The position numbers and the translations under genes were made by a program. A stretch of DNA of 15,885 nt from an uncultured Planctomycetaceae bacterium (GTDB taxonomy: Bacteria > Planctomycetota > Planctomycetia > Pirellulales > UBA1268): contig CAISKG010000561.1 in the NCBI GenBank assembly GCA_903885855.1, forward strand, positions 1-15,885. The letters run 5' to 3'. Shown piece after piece: positions 1 to 7,461 of this stretch (position 1 is its first letter; the number at the start of each line of letters is the position of its first letter). The notes under the pieces are model-generated. The model made no database searches, had not been told where the DNA came from, and saw only the letters and a list, made by a program, of their open reading frames with translations.

Positions 1-1
1 A

Positions 2-120
2 CCGGGCGGGCGGGCGCCCCTCGAACCGGGCGCACGGGCGCCCCTTGAACCGGGCGCACGGGCGCCCCTTGAACCGGGCGCACGGGCGCCCCTTGAACCG
101 GGCGCGCGGGCGCCCCTTGA
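2..120. repeat. 24-bp tandem repeat, about five copies, in frame
   Basis: GAAC recurs at 23, 47, 71, 95 and 119, giving an exact 24-bp period. The first copy is cut by the window edge. Copies differ by single bases: one has CTCG in place of CTTG, and one has GCGCG in place of GCGCA. Each unit equals eight codons (EPGARAPL in the GNAT frame), so copy-number change keeps the frame. Each unit also contains the perfect inverted repeat GGGCGC-ACGG-GCGCCC (for example 28-43). There are no spacers between units. Confidence 0.9.
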
Positions 121-418
121 ACTGGAGTGGTGCGCCACCATCCAGGGGGTGATCGATGCCAACGGCCATGGCTCGATCCAGAACATCGGCGTGGTGCCCA
201 CCGAACGCGGTCGTGGCCTGGGAACGGCGTTGGTGGCTGCCGCCCTGCACGGCTTCGCGGCCGAGGGGGCCCCGCGGGCCTGGCTCGAGGTGACCGCCGA
301 CAACGTCCGGGCGGTGCGTCTCTACCAGCGGCTCGGCTTCCGCCGCACCAGGACGATCTTCAAGACGGTCGACGGCCCGGTCTGGCCCGCCGACCAGCGC
401 GAGGCCGTCCTCCTCTGA
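2..418 (+). CDS. GNAT family N-acetyltransferase, 5' partial
   Basis: C-terminal part of a GCN5-related N-acetyltransferase, which would transfer an acetyl group from acetyl-CoA to an amine of unknown identity. The frame is open from the left edge to TGA at 416-418, about 138 codons. The acetyl-CoA binding loop is visible as RGRGLGTAL after the beta-4 strand (SIQNIGVVP). The usual C-terminal motif follows: LEVTADNVRAVRLYQRLGF, then a short tail. A GTG at 149 could be read as a start, but it would cut off the preceding strand (EWCATIQG), which fits the fold, so the gene is treated as 5' truncated. Upstream the same frame passes through about five copies of the octapeptide EPGARAPL encoded by the tandem repeat; this is not a normal part of the family. 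The real start lies outside the window. The family is clear; the substrate is not. Confidence 0.75.
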   Translation, partial: PGGRAPLEPGARAPLEPGARAPLEPGARAPLEPGARAPLELEWCATIQGVIDANGHGSIQNIGVVPTERGRGLGTALVAAALHGFAAEGAPRAWLEVTADNVRAVRLYQRLGFRRTRTIFKTVDGPVWPADQREAVLL

Positions 419-439
419 GCGGGAGGAGGCCCCCTTTTT

Positions 440-461
440 CCCGGGCCGCTGCCGGGCTTTT
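440..461 (+). terminator. weak possible terminator after the GNAT gene
   Basis: A short stem CCCGG (440-444) and CCGGG (452-456) with a seven-base loop is followed by CTTTTCC. It lies 22 bp after the acetyltransferase stop codon. The stem is only 5 bp, so this is weak evidence. The rest of 419-600 is GC-rich and shows no gene. TATCTT at 527-532 could be a -10 element for the M16 pair, but no matching -35 element is visible. Confidence 0.25.
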
Positions 462-600
462 CCGGGCCCAGGATGCGGTTTCGGGGGCGTCTGCCGTGGT
501 CCGGAGGCCTTCCCGGCGCCGGACGCTATCTTTGGAAGCCGGTGGGGGCGGGGCTCTCGGGCCGTTCCCTGCCGCGACACCGCCCCGCGCAGAGCCACCC

Positions 601-1848
601 TTGAAGCAATCGCTGTTCTCCGCCCGCCTCTCCAACGGCATCGTCGTGCTCGGCGAGGACCTGCCGGGCCTGGAATCGGTGGCCGTCGCCTTCCACACCC
701 CCGCCGGCGCGATCCACGACGGCCCCGGCCGCTGCGGACTGGCGAACCTGTCGGGGGAGATGATGCTCCGCGGCGCCGCGGACCGTTCCAGCCGCGAGAT
801 CGTCGAGGCGCTCGAGGGGGCGGGCATCCAGTGGGCCCAGTCGGTCTCCACGAGCCACGCCAGCTTCGCCGGCGCGATGGTCGCCCGGCAGCTGCCGGTG
901 GCCCTGCCGATCTACGCCGACATCCTCCGCCGGCCGCGCCTCCCCGAGGAGGAGCTCGACAACGCCCGGCAGATGGTGCTGCAGAACCTGGCCGGCACCG
1001 AGGACGATCCCGGCCACCGCGTGATGCAGGCCCTGCGCCAGCTCCATTTCCCCCATCCCTGGGGCATGCCGTCGGAGGGCCTCTCGGCGGACGTGGAGGG
1101 GATCGGCATCGGCGCGGTGCGCGAGTTCGTCGCGGCGCACGTCCGCCCTGCCGGCACCATCATCGCCGCCGCGGGGCGGATCGACTGGGACGATTTCGTG
1201 CGCCGCATCGAGCGGCTCTTCGGCGACTGGGACAGCGGCGCCACCGGCACGGTCGTGCCGGGACCGCGCGGCGAGCGTGTCCGGCACGTGCCCCACGACT
1301 CCCAGCAGACGCACATCGCCCTCGCCTGGAGCGTGCCCCCGTACCGCGAGGACGCGTCCTACGAGGCGTCGGCCGCGCTGTCGGTGCTCGGGGGGGGCTC
1401 CAGTTCGCGGCTCTTCTCCGAGGTGCGCGAGCGCCGGGGGCTGTGCTATTCCGTCTCGGCCGGATACCAGACCCTCCGCGACGCGGCGGCGGCGGTGTGC
1501 TACTCGGGCACCTCCGCGGCGCGGGCGCAGGAGACGCTCGACGTGATGCTCGCCGAGATCCGCCGCCTGCCGGGGACGATCCAGGAGGCCGAGATCGAGC
1601 GCGTCCGGGCCCGGGCCAAGAGCGCCCTGGTGATGCAGCAGGAATCGAGTGCCGCCCGCGCGGGGTGGATCGCCAAGCAGTGGTACCACCTGGGCACGGT
1701 GCGCAGCCTCGCCGAGGAGCTGGCCCGCTACGACCGGCTCACCGTGGCGTCGGTGGAGGCCTGGCTGGCGGCCAACCGGCCGGCCGGCCTGACGGTGGTG
1801 TCGCTCGGCAAGGAACCGCTGGAGGTGCCGATTGAAGTTCCTGCATGA
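601..1848 (+). CDS. M16 family peptidase homologue, R/Y-type subunit without the zinc motif
   Basis: About 415 residues, the usual length of a bacterial M16B subunit with two alpha/beta domains. The start chosen is TTG at 601, because the family's typical opening (SARLSNGIVV) begins there; the longer open frame upstream has no such match and no clear ribosome binding site is visible. Where active members carry HxxEH, this protein has NLSGE (residues 49-53), so it cannot bind zinc in the usual way. Its C-terminal half keeps the conserved R(x)6Y motif: R276 and Y283 in VRERRGLCYSV. In known bacterial M16B heterodimers one subunit gives the zinc site and the other gives this Arg/Tyr pair. The next gene overlaps by 17 bp and has the zinc motif, so the two probably form one heterodimer. 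No signal peptide is evident. The substrate is unknown. Confidence 0.88.
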   Translation: MKQSLFSARLSNGIVVLGEDLPGLESVAVAFHTPAGAIHDGPGRCGLANLSGEMMLRGAADRSSREIVEALEGAGIQWAQSVSTSHASFAGAMVARQLPVALPIYADILRRPRLPEEELDNARQMVLQNLAGTEDDPGHRVMQALRQLHFPHPWGMPSEGLSADVEGIGIGAVREFVAAHVRPAGTIIAAAGRIDWDDFVRRIERLFGDWDSGATGTVVPGPRGERVRHVPHDSQQTHIALAWSVPPYREDASYEASAALSVLGGGSSSRLFSEVRERRGLCYSVSAGYQTLRDAAAAVCYSGTSAARAQETLDVMLAEIRRLPGTIQEAEIERVRARAKSALVMQQESSAARAGWIAKQWYHLGTVRSLAEELARYDRLTVASVEAWLAANRPAGLTVVSLGKEPLEVPIEVPA

Positions 1849-3076
1849 GCGCCTGCCCAACGGCCTCGACGTCATCGCGGAGGTCACCGACTCGGCGCTG
1901 TCGACGAGCGTCGGGTTCTTCGTGCGCACCGGCGCCCGCGACGAGACCGACGCCGAATGGGGCGTGAGCCACTTCCTCGAGCACATGGTCTTCAAGGGCA
2001 CCACCGACCTCTCCGCCGACGAGATCAACCGCCGCTTCGACTGGATGGGCGCCAGCGCCAACGCCTTCACGAGCGAGGAGGACACCGCCTACCACGCCGC
2101 CGTCCTCCCCGAGCAGCAGGACGAGGTGACGTCGCTGTTGGCGCGGATGATGCGGCCGGCGCTCCGCGAGGAGGACTTCGCCACCGAGAAGCTCGTCATC
2201 CTGGAGGAGATCCGGATGTACGACGACCAGCCCCCCTTCGGCGCCGATGACCGCTGCCGGGCCGCCTTCTTCGGCGCGCACCCGCTGGCCCGGAGCGTGC
2301 TGGGGACGGTGGCCTCGATCGAGTCGCTGCCGGTCGAGGCGATGCGCGACTACCACCGGCGGCGGTACGCGCCGGGCAACATGGTGCTCGCCGCCACCGG
2401 CGCGGTGGACTTCGCGGCGCTGGTGGAGTCGGCCCGGCGGCACTGCGGCGACTGGGAGCCCCTCCCCACGCCCCCCCGCCGGGCGGCCGCACCGGTCCGC
2501 CCGGCCGCCGGGGAGCAGTGCATCGTGCGCCCCGGATCGGTGCTCGAGTACGCCGTCCGGCTCTCCGCCGGCCCCCCCGGGGACGACGACGACCGCTTCG
2601 CCGCCAAGCTGGCGGCGGCGATCCTCGGCGACGGCTCCGGGAGCCGCCTCTACTGGGCGCTGGTGGACACCGGCGAGGCCGAGCAGGCCACCCTCCACCA
2701 CCAGGACTTCCTCGACGCCGGGATGTTCGCCACCCAGCTCTCCTGCGACCCCGAGGACGCCCGGGCCCTGCTGGAACGGATCCTGGAGGTCTATCGCCGC
2801 ACCTCCGAGGAGGGCATCGGCACGGCCGAACTGGAGCAGCACCGCAACAAACTGGCCGGACGCTGGGTGCTCCTCGGCGAGCGGCCGCGCCGCCGGCTGT
2901 TCGACGTGGGGCCGGAATGGGCCCATTCGGGCACCTACCGATCCGTCGCCGACGACCTGCGTACCATCGAGGGGCTTTCCCTCGACGACGTCCGCCGGGT
3001 CCTCGACCGCTGGCCCCTCCACGGGCCCGGGACGACCGTCCTGGCGGGCCCGCTGGGGGCCGATCCTTCACCCTGA
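1832..3076 (+). CDS. M16 family zinc peptidase, catalytic subunit
   Basis: 414 residues. The inverted zinc motif HFLEH is at residues 47-51. The third ligand is expected in the LEEIRMYDD segment (E125/E126), about 75 residues later, as in the processing-peptidase/insulinase family. The start is TTG at 1832, supported by GGAGGT at 1821-1826 five bases upstream and by the normal N-terminus MKFLHERLPNG. The gene overlaps the previous one by 17 bp, which implies translational coupling. The C-terminal half lacks the R..GLxY motif (it reads SRLYWALVDTGEAEQ), so this subunit lacks exactly what the upstream partner keeps. It probably acts as the zinc-bearing half of a heterodimeric endopeptidase that degrades peptides. 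No signal peptide or membrane segment is visible, so cytoplasmic location is inferred. Both members of the pair start with TTG-AAG. Confidence 0.92.
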   Translation: MKFLHERLPNGLDVIAEVTDSALSTSVGFFVRTGARDETDAEWGVSHFLEHMVFKGTTDLSADEINRRFDWMGASANAFTSEEDTAYHAAVLPEQQDEVTSLLARMMRPALREEDFATEKLVILEEIRMYDDQPPFGADDRCRAAFFGAHPLARSVLGTVASIESLPVEAMRDYHRRRYAPGNMVLAATGAVDFAALVESARRHCGDWEPLPTPPRRAAAPVRPAAGEQCIVRPGSVLEYAVRLSAGPPGDDDDRFAAKLAAAILGDGSGSRLYWALVDTGEAEQATLHHQDFLDAGMFATQLSCDPEDARALLERILEVYRRTSEEGIGTAELEQHRNKLAGRWVLLGERPRRRLFDVGPEWAHSGTYRSVADDLRTIEGLSLDDVRRVLDRWPLHGPGTTVLAGPLGADPSP

Positions 3077-3095
3077 CGCCCTCCCCGGGCACAAT
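3067..3095 (+). promoter_or_regulatory. candidate sigma-70-like promoter for the ABC permease gene
   Basis: TTCACC (3067-3072) and CACAAT (3090-3095) are separated by 17 bp. Each hexamer matches 4 of 6 consensus bases. The predicted transcript start lies about 27 bases before the permease ATG. The -35 element overlaps the last codons of the M16 gene. This is by-eye matching in a GC-rich genome, so it is tentative. Confidence 0.3.
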
Positions 3096-3128
3096 AGTCG
3101 CTTCCCTGAAGCCTCCGCGGAATCTCCC

Positions 3129-4631
3129 ATGATCCCCCTCCTCGCCGCCGATTTCACGATCGCCCTGCCGCCGCTGTGGCTCCTGGGGGCCGGTGCCCTC
3201 GTGGCGCTGGCGGGGATCTTCCTGGTGTGGGGGGTGCTGCGGGTCGTCGAGCCGCGCTGGGCCGCCGAGGCCGCCTCGAGCGTCCGCGACGGCTTCGTGG
3301 GTCCGCTGGGATGGTTGCTCGTGACGATGGCCGCCTTCGCCGTCGCCTTCACGCCGCTGGTGCCGCTGGCCCTCAGCCAGATCGGCCGCTCGCTGTCGCG
3401 CATGGCGACCACGCGCGCCTTCGAGGAGCGGCTGGCCGTGCCGCCCGGCGGGGAGGTGCGCGAGTACGAGCTGGAGTTGCGGCCCCAGGAGATCGACCGC
3501 CTCGAGCTGCGTGCGAACGCCCCCGTCACGGTGCGCACCCAGCAGCCGATCGAGGGCTTCAAGCTCGACAAGTTGCCGGAGCTGCGCCTCCTCCCCACCG
3601 AGCCGTGGGACTGGACGCGCGGCGACGACACCAACCGGCCCAATCCCTTCCTCGGCCAACGGGCCCGCCTCGAGGTTTCCAACCCCGGCACCGAGCCGGC
3701 GGAGCTCGTGGTCTCCGCGAAGCTCGTGCCGGAGTACCCCGAGGCGGCGATCCTCCCCTGGACGGCCGTCGTCTTCCTGGCGATCGCCGCCGCCTACGGG
3801 CTGTTCCGGCTCCTGCCGCGCCGCATGGCCGCGGTGGCGTCGGCGACGACGAAGGAGGCGATCGGCCAGCCGGTGTTCGCGGTGGCGATCGTGGCGGGCA
3901 TCGTCCTGCTGCTGGGCTTCATCGTCATCCCCTACAACACGTTCGGCGAGGACGTGAAGATGCTCAAGGACTCGGGCCTCACCGCCATCAAGGTCCTCGC
4001 GCTCCTGGTCGTGGTGTGGACGGCGAGCGTGTCGGTGGCCGACGAGATCGAGGGGCGCACGGCGCTGACGGTGCTCTCCAAGCCGCTGCGCCGCTGGCAG
4101 TTCGTGATCGGCAAGTTCGCCGGGCTGGTGCTGGTGGCGCTGCTGGTGTTCCTCATCCTGGGGAGCGTGCTCCTGGCCTCCACGAGCCTGAAAGTCGTCT
4201 ACGACGCCCGCGAGGGGGGCAAGATCGATCCGGTGTGGCGCGACTGCGCCGCCGAGATGATCACGGTCGTCCCCGGCCTGGTGCTCTCCTTCCTGGAGAC
4301 GGTCCTCCTGGCGGCCGTCAGCCTGGCGGTGTCGACCCGGCTGGGAATGGTGCCCAACCTCATCATCTGCTTCGCGATCTACGTCCTCGGCCACCTGGTG
4401 CCGCTGATCGTGCAGTCGAGCGTCGGCAAGTTCGCGATCGTGCGGTTCGTGGGGCAGTTGTTCGCCACGATCCTGCCGGTGCTCGAACACTTCACGATCG
4501 AGGCCGCCGTCGTCGGCGGCGTCCCCGTGCCCTGGAGCTACCTCGGCTGGGCCGCGCTCTACGCCGGGCTCTACTCGGCCGTGGCGCTGCTGGTGGCGCT
4601 GGTCCTCTTCCAGGATCGCGATCTGGCCTGA
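3129..4631 (+). CDS. ABC-2 type transporter permease with an inserted soluble domain
   Basis: 500 residues, membrane protein. About nine hydrophobic segments are visible, near residues 14-38, 58-82, 207-229, 249-270, 286-303, 328-350, 379-401, 405-428 and 470-494. The signature stretch VADEIEGRTALTVLSKP (303-319), followed by RRWQFVIGKF, is typical of ABC-2 permeases and is expected to contact the ATPase. Residues about 85-205 form a hydrophilic, probably beta-rich domain between the second and third segments, with repeated ELELRPQEIDRLELRA-like strands. This makes the protein longer than a plain ABC-2 permease. ATG at 3129 is preferred because the frame upstream is only a shadow of the M16 gene. 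The ATP-binding partner is not in the window, so the transported substrate cannot be named. The next gene is convergent, 10 bp away. Confidence 0.85.
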   Translation: MIPLLAADFTIALPPLWLLGAGALVALAGIFLVWGVLRVVEPRWAAEAASSVRDGFVGPLGWLLVTMAAFAVAFTPLVPLALSQIGRSLSRMATTRAFEERLAVPPGGEVREYELELRPQEIDRLELRANAPVTVRTQQPIEGFKLDKLPELRLLPTEPWDWTRGDDTNRPNPFLGQRARLEVSNPGTEPAELVVSAKLVPEYPEAAILPWTAVVFLAIAAAYGLFRLLPRRMAAVASATTKEAIGQPVFAVAIVAGIVLLLGFIVIPYNTFGEDVKMLKDSGLTAIKVLALLVVVWTASVSVADEIEGRTALTVLSKPLRRWQFVIGKFAGLVLVALLVFLILGSVLLASTSLKVVYDAREGGKIDPVWRDCAAEMITVVPGLVLSFLETVLLAAVSLAVSTRLGMVPNLIICFAIYVLGHLVPLIVQSSVGKFAIVRFVGQLFATILPVLEHFTIEAAVVGGVPVPWSYLGWAALYAGLYSAVALLVALVLFQDRDLA

Positions 4632-4641
4632 CGCGGCCGCT

Positions 4642-5700
4642 TCAGCCGGTGCGGCGCAGCGGCGACGGCAGCGGCACGGTGGGGACGACGTCCCGTTCGC
4701 CCAGCGCCGTGACCTGCAGCGCGTCGAGGACGCGGTTGGCCACCTCGAGCGCCGCGGCCCCCGCGGCCGCCGGCACCAGCGGCGGCCGCCGCTCGCGGAT
4801 GGCCCCGAGGAAGTCGTCGTGCTCGGCGGCGATCGCGTTGGCCTCGGGGACGGCGAGCCTGTGGCGCGGGAGGACCTCGGTGAAGAAGGCCTCGCGGGCG
4901 GCGGCCCGCGCCTCCGCCGGCACCGCCGCGGCGACGTAGTCGCCGGCCCGGACGGCCGGCGACGGCCCCACCACCTCGACCGACTTGGCGACGAAGTCGA
5001 CCGACACCAGCCCCTCGCTCGACCACAGCTCGAGGCCGCGGCGCTGCACGGGATGGACGCGCGACGCGGTGAGCGTGGCCACCAGCCCCGACGCGAACAC
5101 CAGCTGTGCCCGGACCGCGTCCTCGTGGCCGCCGGTGGCCGCCAGGCCGCGCGCGTCGACGCGCTCGAGCCTGCCCGGCGCGAGCGACAGGACGAGGTCG
5201 ATGTCGTGGATCATGAGATCGTGGACGACGCCGACGTCCATGGAGCGGAAGGAGAAGGGGCCCAGCCGCGACGACTCGATGGCCGCGATCCTCCCGGCGT
5301 GCGCGAGCGCCATCCGCCAGGCCGGATTGAACCGCTCCACGTGGCCGACGGCCACGGTCCGCCCCAGCCGCCGCGCGGCGGTGACGATGGCCCGCGCCTC
5401 CTCGACGCCGGCGGCGATCGGCTTCTCGACCAGAAGGTCGACGCCCCCCTCCAGCAGCGGCAGGGAGACCGCGGCGTGCCGCCCGGTGGGCGCCGCCACC
5501 ACCGCGGCGTCGACGTGCCCCAGCAGCGCTTCCGGGGCCTCGAGGGCGAGGCAGCCGTGGGCGGCGGCGACGCGCTCCCGGGCCTCGGCCGACGGATCGA
5601 CCACGGCCACGAGCCGGACGTCGCCACGCGCCGCCAGGAGCCGGGCATGGATCGTGCCCAGATGTCCGCATCCCACCACCGCCACGCGGGTCGCCGTCAT
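4642..5700 (-). CDS. Gfo/Idh/MocA family NAD(P)-dependent oxidoreductase of the lpx operon
   Basis: 352 residues. The N-terminal Rossmann fold has VVGCGHLG with GxGxxG at residues 10-15 and D35 at the end of strand two, which suggests NAD. The family's EKP motif is at 92-94, followed by VGHVERFNP (118-126), and HDLMIHDIDL (160-169) forms part of the catalytic region. The ATG overlaps the lpxA stop as ATGA, with GGAGG five bases upstream inside lpxA, so the two are translationally coupled. A Gfo/Idh enzyme beside lpxA recalls GnnA, which oxidises the 3-hydroxyl of UDP-GlcNAc so that GnnB can aminate it, giving amide-linked lipid A. No GnnB-like aminotransferase is present here, so this role is only a possibility. 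It could also modify another sugar. It is the last gene of the operon and converges on the ABC permease. Confidence 0.88.
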   Translation of the reverse strand: MTATRVAVVGCGHLGTIHARLLAARGDVRLVAVVDPSAEARERVAAAHGCLALEAPEALLGHVDAAVVAAPTGRHAAVSLPLLEGGVDLLVEKPIAAGVEEARAIVTAARRLGRTVAVGHVERFNPAWRMALAHAGRIAAIESSRLGPFSFRSMDVGVVHDLMIHDIDLVLSLAPGRLERVDARGLAATGGHEDAVRAQLVFASGLVATLTASRVHPVQRRGLELWSSEGLVSVDFVAKSVEVVGPSPAVRAGDYVAAAVPAEARAAAREAFFTEVLPRHRLAVPEANAIAAEHDDFLGAIRERRPPLVPAAAGAAALEVANRVLDALQVTALGERDVVPTVPLPSPLRRTG

Positions 5701-6536
5701 GCCGCCCTCCGTCTGGGAAGGGAGCGGCCGTGCCGCCCCTCCTGCTGGTTCGAGAGGAATCCGAGCACCGTCTCCACCTCGGGGACGAGCATCGCCTGCG
5801 AGCGGAGGATGTCGCGCGCCTTCTCCAGGCCGACGCGGGCCCGGTAGAGGAGCCGGTGGGCCTCGGTGATCGCGTGGATCGTCTCGGCCGGGAAGCCGCC
5901 CCGCCGCAGCGCCACGACGTTCACGCAGCGCGGCCGGGCCGGCGACCCGTCGCAGAGCATGAAGGGGGGCACGTCGTGGAGCACGCGCGCGAGCCCCGCC
6001 ACGAAGGCGTATTCGCCGATCGTCGCCCAGTGGTGCACCGCCACGCTGCCCGAGAGCGAGGCGTGCGATCGCACGCGGACGTGGCCGCCGAGGAGCGTGC
6101 CGTTGGCGATGATCACCCCGTCGCCGAGGCGGCAGTCGTGGGCCACGTGGCAGAACGCCATCAGCACGTTGCGGCTGCCGACGACCGTCACCCCCTCCTC
6201 CTTCTCGGAGGCGCGGTTGATCGTCACCCCTTCCCGGATCACGTTGCCGTCGCCGATCTCGACGCGCGTGTCGGTGCCCCGGTAGCTGATGTCCTGGGGA
6301 TCGGCGCCGATGACGGCGCCGGCGAAGACACGGTTCCCCCGCCCGAGACGCACCGATCCCATCACCGTGACGTGGTTCTCGAGGACGCTGCCGGCGCCGA
6401 TCACGGTGCCCGCCGAGAGCACGCAGTACGGGCCGACGACGACCCCCGGCTCGAGGTGCGCCCCCGCCGGCACGATCGCGGTGGGGTGCACCAGCGGCGG
6501 GGCGGCGGGAGCGTCGGCGGCGGGGGGAGGGATCAT
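5697..6536 (-). CDS. lpxA: acyl-ACP--UDP-N-acetylglucosamine O-acyltransferase LpxA
   Basis: Catalyses the first step of lipid A synthesis, moving a hydroxyacyl chain from acyl carrier protein to UDP-GlcNAc in the cytoplasm. 279 residues, with a left-handed parallel beta-helix built from hexapeptide repeats (about residues 15-185). Visible LpxA hallmarks are GADPQD (78-82), REGVTINRAS (101-110), and the catalytic-site segment CHVAHDC, where H133 matches the catalytic His of the E. coli enzyme. H152 (LGGHV) and H168 (VAVHHW) match two more active-site histidines. The helical C-terminal domain starts at RRGGFPAETIHAITEAHR. The N-terminus has about 15 extra Pro/Ala-rich residues before the usual VHPTAIV. 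ATG at 6536 has no evident ribosome binding site and lies 19 bases after the lpxC stop. The 3' end overlaps the oxidoreductase start. Confidence 0.96.
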   Translation of the reverse strand: MIPPPAADAPAAPPLVHPTAIVPAGAHLEPGVVVGPYCVLSAGTVIGAGSVLENHVTVMGSVRLGRGNRVFAGAVIGADPQDISYRGTDTRVEIGDGNVIREGVTINRASEKEEGVTVVGSRNVLMAFCHVAHDCRLGDGVIIANGTLLGGHVRVRSHASLSGSVAVHHWATIGEYAFVAGLARVLHDVPPFMLCDGSPARPRCVNVVALRRGGFPAETIHAITEAHRLLYRARVGLEKARDILRSQAMLVPEVETVLGFLSNQQEGRHGRSLPRRRAA

Positions 6537-6555
6537 CGTGTGGCGGCGGGGTCGG

Positions 6556-7422
6556 TCAAGCGGAGCGGGCGAGCGTCCGCTGCCCGAGCGTGCGGACGAG
6601 GTCGGCGTTGAGCGCGTGGCCGCTGCGGTGGGCGCGGACGTGGGCGTGGAGCGGCCGTCCGGCGAGGGCCAGGTCGCCGATCACGTCGAGGATCTTGTGG
6701 CGGACGCACTCGTCGGGCCAGCGGAGCGACGTGCCCTCCGGGCCGTCCGGGCCGAAGAGCACCAGATCGGCGGGCGACACGGTGGTGCCCAGGCCGGCGG
6801 CACGGAGGCGCATCGCGTCCTCCAGCGAGAGGAAGGTGCGCGCCGCGGCGATCTCGCGCCGGTAAGCCTCCGGCGTGACGTCGAGGGCGAGCGTCTGGCG
6901 GCCGATCGGCCCGGGGCCGTAGTCGAGGTGGTATTCGACCGACAATCCGGGGAACCGCGGCGGTCCGGCCTCGATCCAGGCGGAATCGTCACCGACGCGC
7001 AGCGTCGCCTCCACCACCCACGGGCGCGCCGCCACCCCCTGCTCGAGCGTGCCGGCGGCGTCGATCGCCTCCACGTAGGCCAGCGACGAGCCGTCCATGC
7101 CGGGGAGTTCCTCGGCCGTCACGCCCACGGTGCAGTTGTCGATGCCCAGGCCGGCCAGGGCGCTGGAGACGTGCTCGACGAGCTCGACCGCGGTGGTGCC
7201 GCAGGCGAGGCGCGTGCGGTGGCTGGCCGGGACGACCGAGCCGATCAGGGCCGGCACCGATCCGGCGGGGGAGAGATCGTCGCGCACGTAGACGACGCCG
7301 CTGTCGGGCGGGGCCGGCCGAAACTCGACCCGGCAGGCTCGGCCGCTCCAGTACCCGCGCCCGGCGACCACGGCCGCCCGGCGGAGAGTGCGTTGCGGCC
7401 GCTCGGCGTCGGGTGGGGGCAT
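6556..7422 (-). CDS. lpxC: UDP-3-O-acyl-N-acetylglucosamine deacetylase LpxC
   Basis: Zinc amidase that carries out the committed step of lipid A synthesis, removing the acetyl group from UDP-3-O-acyl-GlcNAc. 288 residues, slightly shorter than the E. coli enzyme. The active site is complete: catalytic E83 and zinc ligand H84 (VEHVSSALAGLGIDN), ligands H242 and D246 in RHKILDVIGD, and general acid H269 in SGHALN. It is a stand-alone LpxC. In some Bacteroidetes the gene is fused to fabZ, but here no FabZ domain follows; lpxA begins 19 bases downstream. ATG at 7422 is the first plausible start, with only a weak GAGAG upstream. Transcription probably comes from the ompH promoter and must pass the hairpin at 7462-7489. 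Confidence 0.95.
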   Translation of the reverse strand: MPPPDAERPQRTLRRAAVVAGRGYWSGRACRVEFRPAPPDSGVVYVRDDLSPAGSVPALIGSVVPASHRTRLACGTTAVELVEHVSSALAGLGIDNCTVGVTAEELPGMDGSSLAYVEAIDAAGTLEQGVAARPWVVEATLRVGDDSAWIEAGPPRFPGLSVEYHLDYGPGPIGRQTLALDVTPEAYRREIAAARTFLSLEDAMRLRAAGLGTTVSPADLVLFGPDGPEGTSLRWPDECVRHKILDVIGDLALAGRPLHAHVRAHRSGHALNADLVRTLGQRTLARSA

Positions 7423-7461
7423 GGGCGCGGCCGGACTCTCGGGGAAACGGGCGCACCCCTG

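Noticed and set aside
1..120. CRISPR-like array at the left edge
   Set aside because: Units are directly adjacent with no spacers, and the 24-bp period is in frame with a coding region.
127..600. Upstream extension of the first M16 frame to GTG at 127
   Set aside because: It overlaps the acetyltransferase in another frame and the translation is Arg/Gly/Pro-rich with no family match before residue 601.
2196..4490. Long minus-strand open frame (764 codons) opposite the M16 and permease genes
   Set aside because: Low-complexity, Arg/His/Asp-rich translation; the opposite strand encodes clear families. It is a GC-content shadow.
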